Positions 17,123 through 26,625 of a stretch of 45,282 nucleotides of DNA are shown in pieces. Within the stretch, counting starts at the first letter, position 1. Every line of letters begins with the position of its first letter. Position numbers and translations under genes: made by a program. Location of the stretch: contig NZ_MXAP01000039.1 of NCBI RefSeq assembly GCF_002027555.1, positions 24,290 to 69,571 of the forward strand, given 5' to 3'. The notes beneath the pieces were generated by a model, which did not search any database, was not told the DNA's origin, and saw only the letters and a program-made list of their open reading frames with translations. Source of the DNA: Moraxella equi (GTDB lineage: Bacteria > Pseudomonadota > Gammaproteobacteria > Pseudomonadales > Moraxellaceae).

Positions 17123-17670
17123 TGAATGAGATAACGCTCAGTTTTGCCGATGATGTGGCAGGTCTTGCTGAGTTGCCAATTTATAATGAAATAAAAATTA
17201 CAGAGATTTTTAATCATGCCTTAACGGTGATGAATGACAAAATCACGCACGGTTTGGCGTTGCCCTATTATCCATTTGATGAACTACCTGCTCAAAACTG
17301 GATAGATTTGCCAAAATCTTTGGATATTTATGTCTGTGGCACAGACGAGGGGCGTGAGCTCAACCTTGACGCTCGGGGCAAAGACTACGCCACCAACATT
17401 TTATCCTACCCAAGCGACATACCGAGCGATGTCTGTCAAATGATGAATAATATACCACTGGGCGAGCTGGTGATTTGTCATGAGGTCGTGGTGCGTGAAG
17501 CAGATGAGCAAGGCAAAACGGTGGACAAGCATTTGACGCACCTAATCGTACATGGTGTATTGCACTTGCTCGGCTTTGACCATGAGCTTGGGCAGGAGAA
17601 GCAGGACGAGATGGAGGGCTTTGAGATTGAGATTTTGAGTGGGCTAGGTCTCAATAACCCTTATGAGTGA
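17119..17670 (+). CDS. ybeY: Endoribonuclease / rRNA maturation factor YbeY
   Basis: This 183-residue protein carries the zinc-binding motif HGVLHLLGFDH (His145, His149, His155) and the upstream block TNILSYP. YbeY is required for 16S rRNA 3'-end maturation and ribosome quality control. It is slightly longer than the usual ~155 residues because of an N-terminal and an internal extension. It overlaps phoH upstream by 4 bases and the TSUP gene downstream by 8 bases. Confidence 0.95.
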   Translation: MMNEITLSFADDVAGLAELPIYNEIKITEIFNHALTVMNDKITHGLALPYYPFDELPAQNWIDLPKSLDIYVCGTDEGRELNLDARGKDYATNILSYPSDIPSDVCQMMNNIPLGELVICHEVVVREADEQGKTVDKHLTHLIVHGVLHLLGFDHELGQEKQDEMEGFEIEILSGLGLNNPYE

Positions 17671-18403
17671 TGTCATTTTAGGTATCATCAACTTCTTTAC
17701 GTCCGCCCTAGCAGGGATTACAGGGCTTGGCGGTGGGACGATTTTGCTTGGGTTTATGCCCATGTTTTTGCCTGCATCCGCCATTATCCCCATTCATGGC
17801 ACCACCCAACTGGCAAGCAACGTCAGCCGTGTGTGGTTCGGTCGGCGTGATTTGGATTTTACTCATTTTCGTCCGTTTGTCATCGGAGCGGTGGTGGGTA
17901 TGGCGTTTTTTGGGATGGCAGTAAAATTTGTCAAATTAGACTTAATCCCCCTATTTATCGCCATTTATATCTTACTTACTCAGTGGTCAAGCACGGTCAA
18001 TCGCCTATTAAAGAGCTTTGAGAGTTTTTATCTCATCGGCTTTTTACAAACAGGCATTGGGTTATTTGTCGGAGCCCCCGGCCCCTTGCACCTACCCCTA
18101 CTCATGAAAAAATACGACAACAATGACGTGGTCGTAACGGTCGGCTCGCTCATGATGTCGTTGGTACACGTCCTAAAACTTGCGGTCTATGTCGCTTTGG
18201 GGTTTGCGTTTTTTGACTATTGGCAAGTGATTGTACTTATGGTAGTGTCCGCCTCCTTTGGCTCATGGGCAGGGGTCAAACTGCGTAACCGTTTGCCTAT
18301 GGCATGGGTTAAAACTGTCTTACCGTGGCTACTTACTGTCATCGCCTTAAAAATCATCTATGATAATGCGGTGAAATTTAGGTGGATTGGGGTGGTGTTT
18401 TAA
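17663..18403 (+). CDS. TSUP family membrane transporter (TauE/SafE)
   Basis: This 246-residue protein has about eight hydrophobic helices and the family's glycine-rich first repeat motif (GITGLGGGTIL). TSUP proteins export or import sulfite, sulfoacetate or other organosulfur compounds; the substrate here cannot be told. The start overlaps the end of ybeY, so the gene is the third member of the phoH-ybeY unit, although no functional link is obvious. Confidence 0.85.
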   Translation: MSDVILGIINFFTSALAGITGLGGGTILLGFMPMFLPASAIIPIHGTTQLASNVSRVWFGRRDLDFTHFRPFVIGAVVGMAFFGMAVKFVKLDLIPLFIAIYILLTQWSSTVNRLLKSFESFYLIGFLQTGIGLFVGAPGPLHLPLLMKKYDNNDVVVTVGSLMMSLVHVLKLAVYVALGFAFFDYWQVIVLMVVSASFGSWAGVKLRNRLPMAWVKTVLPWLLTVIALKIIYDNAVKFRWIGVVF

Positions 18404-18549
18404 AACACGCCCATCTTTGAACACACTCACCAACCCAACCAACTCATCAATCACATCCATCCAAGACACTCGTCAACAAAACCTAGCACGACCCCCAAAA
18501 TCATGCTAAAATAGGGCGATTTTATTTCACAACAACTTGGAAAACCACT

Positions 18550-20889
18550 ATGGCACATCAAGATGTCCCTGCACAGGACAAAACCCAAGATACCGCCTTT
18601 TTATCCGAAGCGGACGCCCAGCGTTTACAATTTGAACAAAACGCCCTGCATTACCACGAACACCCCCGCCCTGGTAAAATCTCTGTCACCCCCACCAAAC
18701 AAATTGCCAACCAACGAGACTTGGCTCTTGCTTACTCCCCTGGCGTGGCGGTGCCTTGCCTTGAAATCGAAAAAGACCCCAAACTTGCCGCCAAATACAC
18801 CGCCCGCTCCAATCTAGTTGGCGTGATTACCAACGGTACGGCGGTGCTTGGGCTTGGTAATATCGGTGCGTTAGCGTCCAAGCCTGTAATGGAAGGTAAA
18901 GGCGTGCTATTTAAGAAGTTCGCTGGCATTGATGTTTTTGACATTGAGATTAATGAGACCGACCCCGACAAATTCATTGAGACAGTGGCAAGCCTAGAGC
19001 CAACCTTTGGCGGGATCAACCTAGAAGACATCAAAGCACCTGAGTGCTTCAAAATCGAGCGTGAACTGCGTGAACGCATGAACATTCCTGTGTTCCATGA
19101 CGACCAACACGGCACCGCCATTATCTCAGCCGCCGCTCTGCTAAACGCCTTACAATTAAACGGCAAAAACATCGGCGAGATTACGCTTGTCTGCTCAGGG
19201 GCAGGGGCGGCAGCGATTAGTTGCCTTGATTTGATTGTGGCACTTGGAGCCAACAAAAACAACATCTATGTGCTTGATTCAAAAGGTGTTATTACGACAA
19301 GCCGTGAAAACCTAGACGAATCCAAAGCCCGCTTTGCTCGTGATACCGACAAGACCACCTTAGCAGAAGTCATGGTTGGGGCGGACGTATTTTTGGGTCT
19401 GTCAGGGCCAGGTGTGGTCAGCCAAGATATGGTACGCTCAATGGCAAAAGACCCCATCATCTTTGCCCTAGCCAACCCAACCCCTGAGATTATGCCCGAG
19501 CTTGCCCATGCGGTGCGTTCGGACGTGATTATGGCGACAGGTCGCTCAGACTACCCCAACCAAGTCAATAACGCTCTATGTTTCCCTTATATTTTCCGTG
19601 GGGCATTGGACGTTGGGGCGACAGTCGTTAATGAAGAGATGAAGCTTGCGTGCGTACACGCCATCGCAGCGATGGCTCACACCGAATCCACCCCGTCTAT
19701 GGACAGCCAAAAAGACGAAACTGGCAAAAGCTTTGGGCGTGAGTACCTTATCCCCGGTCCTTTGGAGCCAAATCTTATCCTAGAGATTGCCCCTGCTGTT
19801 GCCAAGGCTGCGATGGACACAGGCGTGGCAACCTTGCCGATTGCAGACTTTGATGCCTATCGCCAAAAACTGTCCGAGTTCGTCTATAACACCGCCCTTG
19901 CCATGAAGCCCATCTTCAACAAGGCAAAAGCCAACCCCAAACGCATTGTCTATGCCGAAGGTGAAGACATCAACGTGTTGCGTGCGGTGCAAGTGGTGGT
20001 GGACGAGAAAATCGCCCAGCCTATCCTTATCGGTCGCCCCGAGATTATCAACCAAGAAATCGACAATCTCGGTCTGCGTTTGGTCGATGGTCAGAACATC
20101 ACCATCATCAACCCCAACAACAACCCCCACTACGACAGATATGTCGAATATCACTACACAGCCAATCAACGCAATGGTGTCAGCCTAGAGCTGGCTCGTC
20201 GTGATGTTCGCCGTAAAACCACGCTTATCGGCTCACTCATGGTCGAGCTTGGCGATGCGGACGGCTTGATTTGTGGTACGTTTGGTTTTTATCACTTGCA
20301 TTTAAAATACCTAAATCAAGTCATTGGCAAAAAAGACGGCGTATCCAACTTCTACGCCATGAGTGCCGTACTCATGCAAAACCGCAACCTGTTCATCGCT
20401 GATACCTACATCAACGAAGACCCAACCGCCGAAGAGCTTGCCGAGATGACCATTTTGGCAGCGGCAGCAGTACGTCGTTTTGGCATCACACCAAAAGTCG
20501 CCCTACTGTCGCATTCTAACTTTGGGGCATCTGACCGTGCTTCTGCTCTCAAAATGCGTCAAGTACATGACATCTTGACCGAGATGAACGTAGACTTTGA
20601 GTTTGATGGCGAAATGCATGGCGACATCGCCCTGGATGAGCGTATGCGTCAGCACAGCTATCCATTTAGCACCCTAAAAGGCTCGGCAAACCTACTCATT
20701 ATGCCAACGCTTGACAGTGCCAACATCGCCTTTAACTTGCTAAAAACCGCCACAGGCTCGGCTGCTCTAGGGCCTATCCTGCTCGGTGCGGACAAGCCAG
20801 TGCATATCTTGACACCTTCTGCGACCGCTCGCCGTATCGTCAACATGACCGCCCTCTCGGTATCGGACGCTCAGGATATGGTAAAATAA
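18550..20889 (+). CDS. maeB: NADP-dependent malic enzyme with C-terminal phosphotransacetylase-like domain
   Basis: This 779-residue MaeB-type enzyme decarboxylates malate to pyruvate with NADP. The malic domain occupies about residues 20-430: [40 protein letters not shown], the nucleotide fold CSGAGAAAI and ALANPTPEI. The phosphate acetyltransferase-like domain spans about 445-770 ([32 protein letters not shown]); in MaeB it is regulatory (acetyl-CoA response) rather than catalytic. An extended -10 element TGCTAAAAT (18503-18511) lies just upstream. A terminator follows. Confidence 0.96.
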   Translation: MAHQDVPAQDKTQDTAFLSEADAQRLQFEQNALHYHEHPRPGKISVTPTKQIANQRDLALAYSPGVAVPCLEIEKDPKLAAKYTARSNLVGVITNGTAVLGLGNIGALASKPVMEGKGVLFKKFAGIDVFDIEINETDPDKFIETVASLEPTFGGINLEDIKAPECFKIERELRERMNIPVFHDDQHGTAIISAAALLNALQLNGKNIGEITLVCSGAGAAAISCLDLIVALGANKNNIYVLDSKGVITTSRENLDESKARFARDTDKTTLAEVMVGADVFLGLSGPGVVSQDMVRSMAKDPIIFALANPTPEIMPELAHAVRSDVIMATGRSDYPNQVNNALCFPYIFRGALDVGATVVNEEMKLACVHAIAAMAHTESTPSMDSQKDETGKSFGREYLIPGPLEPNLILEIAPAVAKAAMDTGVATLPIADFDAYRQKLSEFVYNTALAMKPIFNKAKANPKRIVYAEGEDINVLRAVQVVVDEKIAQPILIGRPEIINQEIDNLGLRLVDGQNITIINPNNNPHYDRYVEYHYTANQRNGVSLELARRDVRRKTTLIGSLMVELGDADGLICGTFGFYHLHLKYLNQVIGKKDGVSNFYAMSAVLMQNRNLFIADTYINEDPTAEELAEMTILAAAAVRRFGITPKVALLSHSNFGASDRASALKMRQVHDILTEMNVDFEFDGEMHGDIALDERMRQHSYPFSTLKGSANLLIMPTLDSANIAFNLLKTATGSAALGPILLGADKPVHILTPSATARRIVNMTALSVSDAQDMVK

Positions 20890-20903
20890 GCCTACCAAAC
20901 CCC

Positions 20904-20932
20904 AAAAAAGCACTCATCAGGGTGCTTTTTTT
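20904..20932 (+). terminator. Terminator of maeB
   Basis: The hairpin AAAAAAGCAC / GTGCTTTTTT lies about 15 bases after the stop codon. Confidence 0.85.
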
Positions 20933-20983
20933 ATGCTTAAATTTACGCTACAATGAGCCAAATTTATCAAAAAAAGATTTACC

Positions 20984-22126
20984 ATGCAAGTATATTTGGT
21001 CGGTGGGGCGGTGCGTGATATGCTCCTATCTCGCCCTATCAAAGACAAAGATTTTATGGTGGTGGGGGCAAGTCCTGCCGACCTGCGCACCCAAGGCTTT
21101 ACCCAAGTGGGGGCGGATTTTCCTGTGTTTTTACACCCGCACACCCATAATGAGTACGCCCTTGCCCGCACCGAACGCAAAAACGGCAAGGGCTATCAAG
21201 GCTTTGCCGTACAGACGGACGGGGTGAGCTTGCAAGATGACTTGGCTCGCCGAGACTTGACGATAAACGCCCTTGCCATAGAAGTTGTCGGACTGTTTGA
21301 CGACACGCCACGCACAGGGCAAGTGGTGGACTTTTATGGCGGACAAAATGACCTACGCCACAAGCTCTTACGCCATGTATCCCCTGCATTTAGCGAAGAC
21401 CCGCTTCGTGTGTTGCGAGTCGCTCGCTTTTATGCCCGCTTTTATGAGCTGGGTTTTACGGTCGCCCCTGACACCGCTCGCCTTATGCAGACCATTGCCA
21501 GTCGGGGGGAGCTTTTGCACCTTAGCCGTGAGCGGATTTGGACAGAATGCGTGAAGGCTTTTGATGAGACGTGTGCGTTTGCATTTTTTGAGTTGTTATT
21601 TAACTTAGATATTTTAAAACAAATTCTACCCGAGCTAAACACCATTTGGCAAGATAACACCATTTGCCAAACCACTTTTGACAAATTAAAAACCGCCCAC
21701 GATAAGCCATTGCATATCAAATTTGCCATATTAACCTATGGATTTTTGGACAATAAAGCGGATTTATCAAAACTGTGCGAGCGATTATTAACGCCCAAAG
21801 CCATCACACAATTTGCCCAATTATTTATCACGCATTTTGATGACTTAACCCATTATCAAGACAGTTCTGCCGATAAATTATTAATGTTAATAGAAAATAC
21901 CAAAGCCCAAAAAGACAAAACGGTATTATTTGATTTGATTGATGCGGTAGAAATAGTAAATAATAAAACAATCAATCGTGAGTTTTTTCATCACGCCATG
22001 AGCCTTTATCAATCGGTAACGATTAACGATATTGATAAATCATTAAAAGGCAAACAAATTGGCGATGAGCTGACACGGTTACGTTCATTAAAATTAAGCG
22101 AATTTTTAAAAAAGGCAATTTTATGA
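20984..22126 (+). CDS. cca: tRNA CCA-adding nucleotidyltransferase
   Basis: This 380-residue class II nucleotidyltransferase adds or repairs the 3' CCA of tRNAs. The N-terminal catalytic head shows VGGAVRD (6-12), the metal pair Asp21/Asp23 (KDKDFMVVG), RRDLTINA and EDPLRVLRVARF. The E. coli enzyme (412 residues) carries a C-terminal HD phosphohydrolase domain. Here I see no HD-type histidine/aspartate motif, so the repair phosphatase activity is probably absent. The C-terminal third is much more AT-rich than the first half. The stop overlaps the next gene (ATGA). Confidence 0.92.
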   Translation: MQVYLVGGAVRDMLLSRPIKDKDFMVVGASPADLRTQGFTQVGADFPVFLHPHTHNEYALARTERKNGKGYQGFAVQTDGVSLQDDLARRDLTINALAIEVVGLFDDTPRTGQVVDFYGGQNDLRHKLLRHVSPAFSEDPLRVLRVARFYARFYELGFTVAPDTARLMQTIASRGELLHLSRERIWTECVKAFDETCAFAFFELLFNLDILKQILPELNTIWQDNTICQTTFDKLKTAHDKPLHIKFAILTYGFLDNKADLSKLCERLLTPKAITQFAQLFITHFDDLTHYQDSSADKLLMLIENTKAQKDKTVLFDLIDAVEIVNNKTINREFFHHAMSLYQSVTINDIDKSLKGKQIGDELTRLRSLKLSEFLKKAIL

Positions 22127-22893
22127 AAAAAGTCGCCCTAATCACAGGCGGAGCAAAACGCATTGGCAAGGCAATCGTCCAAGCCTTTCACAGTAACGGC
22201 TTTAACATTATTATCCATTATCATCATAGCCAAACAGATGCTCAAAATTTGGCAGATGAATTAAATGCCATTTGTGATAATAGTGCCAAAATCATCAAGG
22301 CAGATTTGAGTATTGTTAATGATAAAAATACATTGGCAGATTTTAAAAATCACGCCATAGCTTTATTTGGGCGGATTGATGTGTTGGTGCATAATGCGTC
22401 AAGTTTTTATCCAAGTGATGTCAATGATGATTTTGATAAATGGCAAACGGACTGGGACGATTTATTTTTGACCAATGCCAAAGCTCCATTATTTTTAAGT
22501 CACGCTTTTAAAGATGAGCTTATCACAAATCATGGGGCGATTATCAGCCTGCTTGACATTCATGCACGAGATAAGCCCTTTATCGGTTATCTCATTTATA
22601 ACATGGCAAAATCGGCACATTTGGGCATGGTGCAGTCCTTGGCGTTGGAGCTTGCCCCGAGCGTACGGGTCAATGGCGTCTCCCCCGGTGTGAATATTTT
22701 TCCAGAAGATAACAAAAATAATGAATTGAACGACAGCACCAAAGACGAACTTGTGAGTTCCGTCCCCTTACAAACAATCGGTACGCCTAATGACATTGCC
22801 CAAGCGGTGCTATTTTTGGCGAATGCTCCTTATATCACAGGGCAGATTTTGGCGGTGGACGGTGGACGAAGTTTGACGTTAAGGGGTGGGTAA
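22123..22893 (+). CDS. Short-chain dehydrogenase, pteridine reductase / FolM-like
   Basis: This 256-residue SDR has the NADP-binding motif TGGAKRIG (8-15), in which the Arg is typical of pteridine reductases and FolM (dihydromonapterin reductase). It has HNAS at the NNAG position and the active-site pair Tyr159/Lys163 (YNMAK), preceded by DIHARD where the usual catalytic Ser is replaced by Asp, as in PTR1/FolM. A role in reducing dihydromonapterin or dihydrofolate is likely. It overlaps cca by 4 bases and shares its AT-rich composition. An alternative is another NADPH-dependent SDR. Confidence 0.8.
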   Translation: MKKVALITGGAKRIGKAIVQAFHSNGFNIIIHYHHSQTDAQNLADELNAICDNSAKIIKADLSIVNDKNTLADFKNHAIALFGRIDVLVHNASSFYPSDVNDDFDKWQTDWDDLFLTNAKAPLFLSHAFKDELITNHGAIISLLDIHARDKPFIGYLIYNMAKSAHLGMVQSLALELAPSVRVNGVSPGVNIFPEDNKNNELNDSTKDELVSSVPLQTIGTPNDIAQAVLFLANAPYITGQILAVDGGRSLTLRGG

Positions 22894-23311
22894 TTTGCAG
22901 GAAAGACTTTCCTTGCACCCTTCGACAAGCTCAGGGCGAGCGGAAAACTGGTTTTACAGGAAATTAAAAAACAAAATTGGCAAAACCCTAATTTTTATAG
23001 GGATTTTTACTTAATAGAATTTAACCATTGTTACAAAAATCTTGTTAAATATGGCTAGATTTTTAAAAAATTGATTGGCATGGGTCAATTTTTGGGGTAA
23101 AATTAGCCGTTTTTTTACGTCTGTAAAAATTTGTAAAGAGATTGCCATTTCGGTCAATCATTTTTTAACTCGGAGTTGATAGCTTAATCAAATCTCAAAC
23201 ACGCCCGCTAACAGATTTTATCTGCCAAAAGTACGTTTGATAACAGTATTAGCACCCCCAACGCCTTTTCTGAAGTTTTGCGTTTACGCACGCTTTTTGG
23301 AGGACTCTACG
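22894..23311. other. Intergenic region before the permease
   Basis: About 420 bases hold a partial CTCAGGGCGA repeat (22902-22955) and then AT-rich sequence up to the GGAGG ribosome binding site of the permease (23299-23303). No gene or recognised riboswitch was found. Confidence 0.5.
22902..22955 (+). repeat. Partial copy of the CCCTTCGACAAGCTCAGGGC repeat
   Basis: CCCTTCGACAAGCTCAGGGCGAGCGGAAAAC matches, in two adjoining parts, the right half of the elements at 34917-35024 and 37068-37180. The left half is missing. Confidence 0.6.
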
Positions 23312-24697
23312 TTGAGTACACCTGTTACTACCCAAGCTGCAAAATTGCGGCGAAATCTTGGTCTATGGCACGTCATCATCATTGGTTTGGCTTATATTCA
23401 GCCGATGACTTTGCTTGATACTTTTGGTATGGTCTCCCGTGATAGTGGTGGACACGTGCCGATGTCTTATCTTTTTGCACTGTTTGCCATTTTGCTCACA
23501 TCAATCAGCTATGGGCATATGATTCGTGCCTATCCGTCATCAGGTTCAGCTTACACTTATACACAAAGAGCAATTAACCCGTCTATGGGCTTTATGGTCG
23601 GCTGGTCAAGCTGGCTGGATTATCTGCTCTCGCCCATGGTAAACATTATCCTTGCCGTGCTGTATCTTGAAGCCCTATTCCCTGCGGTGAACCACTGGGT
23701 GTGGGTGATTGGTCTGACGGGACTGATGACTCTGGTCAATATCTTTGGCTCAAAAACCGTTGCCTACTTTAACAGTTGGATTGTGGCAGTACAGCTACTT
23801 GTGATTGCCGTCTTTACCTACCTGATTTATAGCAAATTACAAATGGCACAGTACGCCGCCAACACCAACCCAGAAGACATCTATGAGCTGTGGAGCTTAA
23901 AGCCGTTTTGGAGTGAGATGACTTCGGTAGGAGCTTTGATTACGGGTGCGACCATTTTGTGTTTCTCGTTCACAGGCTTTGACTCAATCTCCAGCCTTGC
24001 CGAAGAGACCAAAGACGTCAAAAACACCTTGCCAAAAGCGATGATTTTAACCACCCTAATCGCAGGTGCGGTGTTTATTGTCAGTGCTTATTTTATGCAG
24101 ACTTATTTGCCAAGTAACCCTGAGTTGTATTTTGAAGCGGTGGACGAGACCCAAGCCGAAATCCTACTATTGGTGGGTGGTTCAGCGTTCCAAGCGATTG
24201 TGTTGGGCTTTGCCATTGTAACGGTGATGGCGTCTGGCATCTCGGCTCACGCTGGCGTGTCTCGCCTCATGTATGTGATGGGTCGTGATGGCGTGATTAG
24301 CAACAAAATCTTTGGTCAGCTAAGCCCCAAATTCTTAACCCCTGTCAATAACATTTTGATTGCTGGCGGTGTGGCTTTGACCGCAGGTTTTATTAGCTTG
24401 GAGACGGTGGTAAACCTAATCAGCTTTGGTGCATTGACGGCGTTTAGCTTTGTAAACCTATCGGTCATTTTCCGCTATGCGGTGCGTGATAAGATGGTTA
24501 AAACGCCTAAACAAATCATCAGCTATGTTGTTGTACCTGTGATTGGCTTTATCAGTATCTTCTTGATGTGGCTAGAAGTGGACAGCACAACCTTTGGTGT
24601 GGGTCTGTTCTGGGCGTTCTTGGGCTTTATCTGGCTTGGTATCAAGACAGGTGGTTTCAAAAAACCTGTACCACAATATAAAGAAGAAGATGTATAA
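23312..24697 (+). CDS. APC superfamily amino acid / polyamine permease
   Basis: This 461-residue inner-membrane transporter has about 12 hydrophobic helices. The N-terminal signature LRRNLGLWHVIIIGLAYIQP and the helix 6 motif CFSFTGFDSISSLAEE identify the APC family (YcgH/PuuP-like branch). The substrate is probably an amino acid or polyamine but cannot be named. The TTG at 23312 is taken as the start because GGAGG precedes it by about 8 bases; the upstream in-frame extension to 23237 has no ribosome binding site. A terminator follows the stop codon. Confidence 0.88.
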   Translation: MSTPVTTQAAKLRRNLGLWHVIIIGLAYIQPMTLLDTFGMVSRDSGGHVPMSYLFALFAILLTSISYGHMIRAYPSSGSAYTYTQRAINPSMGFMVGWSSWLDYLLSPMVNIILAVLYLEALFPAVNHWVWVIGLTGLMTLVNIFGSKTVAYFNSWIVAVQLLVIAVFTYLIYSKLQMAQYAANTNPEDIYELWSLKPFWSEMTSVGALITGATILCFSFTGFDSISSLAEETKDVKNTLPKAMILTTLIAGAVFIVSAYFMQTYLPSNPELYFEAVDETQAEILLLVGGSAFQAIVLGFAIVTVMASGISAHAGVSRLMYVMGRDGVISNKIFGQLSPKFLTPVNNILIAGGVALTAGFISLETVVNLISFGALTAFSFVNLSVIFRYAVRDKMVKTPKQIISYVVVPVIGFISIFLMWLEVDSTTFGVGLFWAFLGFIWLGIKTGGFKKPVPQYKEEDV

Positions 24698-24710
24698 TCA
24701 TCTGCTTTAT

Positions 24711-24738
24711 AAAAATCCCGTCTTATGGCGGGATTTTT
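24711..24738 (+). terminator. Terminator of the APC permease
   Basis: The hairpin AAAAATCCCG / CGGGATTTTT lies 13 bases after the stop codon. Confidence 0.85.
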
Positions 24739-24799
24739 GTTGTCATAATTTTATCAGTATTATCTAGCAGTCATGATTTGAGCAGGTTTGGGGCAAATC

Positions 24800-25507
24800 T
24801 TAAAACCAACTGCCGTCCGTACTCATGCCCGAACATTTGCCGTTGCCTGACAGCTTATTTTTGATGAGTGCTAATATCGGTTGCCATTGCCCTTTGGCAT
24901 CTTGATAGAGTTTTTGTGTCTTGTCAAAGATGGTTAGGGCGTCATCGGCAAGCTGAGCGTAGGCACTTTTTTCACTGATATAAGCCAAAGGGCGTTGCCC
25001 TATCTCATCAAATATCGCCAACAGTTTGTCGCTTGGCACACCCCCATCCATGAGCTGTGGACGTATGCGGTTGGCGACGAGATGAACGTCCACTTTACCT
25101 TTTCTGATTCGCTTGATGTCGGCGATGTTCTTTAAAAATCGCTTGGTGCTGTCTATGTCAAAAAAGGACGGCAACACCGGCACAAACATCAAATCACACT
25201 CGCCAATAAGCCGTTCGGCACGCTCACCTGCCACCGCTCCTGGGGCATCGATGATGAGAACATCGGGCTTGGCTTTGTCCATATTTTTGGGCAAATCACC
25301 AATGTCGTCGCTGTCTCGCCAGTCAATGCCCATGATGGGCGTGACGTCATCGGGGCGGTATTTTAAAAAACGCAAGGCGGATTTTTGGAGGTCGGCGTCT
25401 GCGATGGCAACTTTATAGCCTTCATGAGCCAAGGCGACAGCTAGGGTCAGACTGATTGATGTCTTGCCACAGCCTCCTTTTTGGTTGGCGGTGAGAATGG
25501 TGAGCAT
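24800..25507 (-). CDS. Orphan ParA-family ATPase
   Basis: This 235-residue ParA/MinD-type P-loop ATPase has the deviant Walker A KGGCGKTS (10-17), Walker A' DADLQKS and Walker B DVLIIDAPG. Such proteins position DNA, chemosensory arrays or other cargo. No ParB gene or parS cluster is visible next to it, and it is shorter than chromosomal Soj proteins, so the cargo is unknown. The ATG follows AAGGA. The C-terminus (KNKLSGNGKCSGMSTDGSWF) looks extended and non-conserved. The TetR gene lies 100 bases upstream in the same direction. Confidence 0.82.
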   Translation of the reverse strand: MLTILTANQKGGCGKTSISLTLAVALAHEGYKVAIADADLQKSALRFLKYRPDDVTPIMGIDWRDSDDIGDLPKNMDKAKPDVLIIDAPGAVAGERAERLIGECDLMFVPVLPSFFDIDSTKRFLKNIADIKRIRKGKVDVHLVANRIRPQLMDGGVPSDKLLAIFDEIGQRPLAYISEKSAYAQLADDALTIFDKTQKLYQDAKGQWQPILALIKNKLSGNGKCSGMSTDGSWF

Positions 25508-25607
25508 GCATTAATCCTTAATTGTCGTGTGGTTATTGGTGATGAATGATTGTACCGAAAATCAGGGGTAAATGCAATGTAGTAATAAGGCAATAAATCC
25601 AATAACA

Positions 25608-26366
25608 TCACACCAAAGGCGGTGTTAATGGCTTAATCAGTTTGGGCGTGATAGCAGGGGCTTGCTCATCGCTGGTGGGGGCAATGTCCGTCTTGTCGTT
25701 TGTCTGTGACGATATTGGCTTGACCGCAGTGTCTTGGTTGGGGTCTTTAACAGCATGTTGGGCAATGTCCTGGATGTAGAGTTTTGGTAAGTCCAGCATT
25801 TGCACGACAAAGGCATACTTTAAGGTGTCTCTGTCACCCAGATAACGCTGATAAAAGCTGGAATTTAACAGCCCTGCCCCGCCTTGTCCCAACGCCCAAA
25901 TACTTGCCAAAAAATCTCGGGTTGCCATGGTGCTGTTCTGCTCAGACAGATACCGCTCGGCAATCTCATAAATACGCTTCATGCGTTCACGGCGAATCTT
26001 ATACAGCTCACCGAACAGGCGGTTTAGCCCTGACGCGGTCGATGACAGCTTGTCTTCTAGGTGGTGAAACATCATCGCTCGCTGTGGACGCAAAAGCAGT
26101 TGTAACACCATACGAGCCACACCCGCCCCTGCCCCATCATCAATGGCGTTCATCTCATACAAGCGTTTTTCGTACTCTATGAGCAGTCGCAACAGTAGCT
26201 CATCCTTACTCACAAAATGCTTGTACAACGTCCCCTTTGCCAAATCCAAATGGCGTGCCAAACTGTCCAAGGTCAAATCATAATCGCCTGATTCTAATAA
26301 CAACTGTTCAGCAGTCGCCAAAATCTGCCGTTCTCGGTGCTCAAACTGTTCTTTACGACTGCTCAT
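25608..26366 (-). CDS. TetR family transcriptional regulator
   Basis: This 252-residue regulator has an N-terminal helix-turn-helix (about residues 10-55: ILATAEQLLLESG ... LAKGTLYKHFVSKDELLLRLL), then a helical ligand domain and a disordered Pro/Thr-rich tail of about 40 residues. The ATG at 26366 is preferred because GGGAA precedes it and the product then starts as usual for the family. It is divergent from the fatty acid desaturase gene, which suggests it represses that gene in response to acyl chains, as DesT and FabR do in other bacteria. That target is inferred from position only. Confidence 0.85.
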   Translation of the reverse strand: MSSRKEQFEHRERQILATAEQLLLESGDYDLTLDSLARHLDLAKGTLYKHFVSKDELLLRLLIEYEKRLYEMNAIDDGAGAGVARMVLQLLLRPQRAMMFHHLEDKLSSTASGLNRLFGELYKIRRERMKRIYEIAERYLSEQNSTMATRDFLASIWALGQGGAGLLNSSFYQRYLGDRDTLKYAFVVQMLDLPKLYIQDIAQHAVKDPNQDTAVKPISSQTNDKTDIAPTSDEQAPAITPKLIKPLTPPLV

Positions 26367-26571
26367 GTCTTTATTCCCTGAGTGGGCAAAAATGTAAAAT
26401 CTTCTCAATTATAACAAAATTTTAAACATTGTGAAATATTTTAAAACCATCCATCCTGCCACACACCATTCATTCCCAAAATTTTGATAAAAAATTATTA
26501 AAAAACAATCACTTCTTATTGCTTAACAAATGTTCATTTTTAATAAATTTTTGTGCATAGGCGTTCACATC

Positions 26572-26592
26572 CTTGATAAATTCATGTATAAT
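26572..26592 (+). promoter_or_regulatory. Probable promoter region of the desaturase gene
   Basis: TATAAT lies at about 26587-26592, with a TTCACA-like -35 seventeen bases upstream. It is 34 bases before the ATG and would be the natural target of the divergent TetR regulator. Confidence 0.4.
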
Positions 26593-26625
26593 AGTACACC
26601 AAAACAGGCAACACAGGAAAACACC

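Noticed and set aside
19780..20169. Antisense frame within maeB
   Set aside because: No start signal and no domain. The sense strand encodes the conserved MaeB phosphotransacetylase-like domain.
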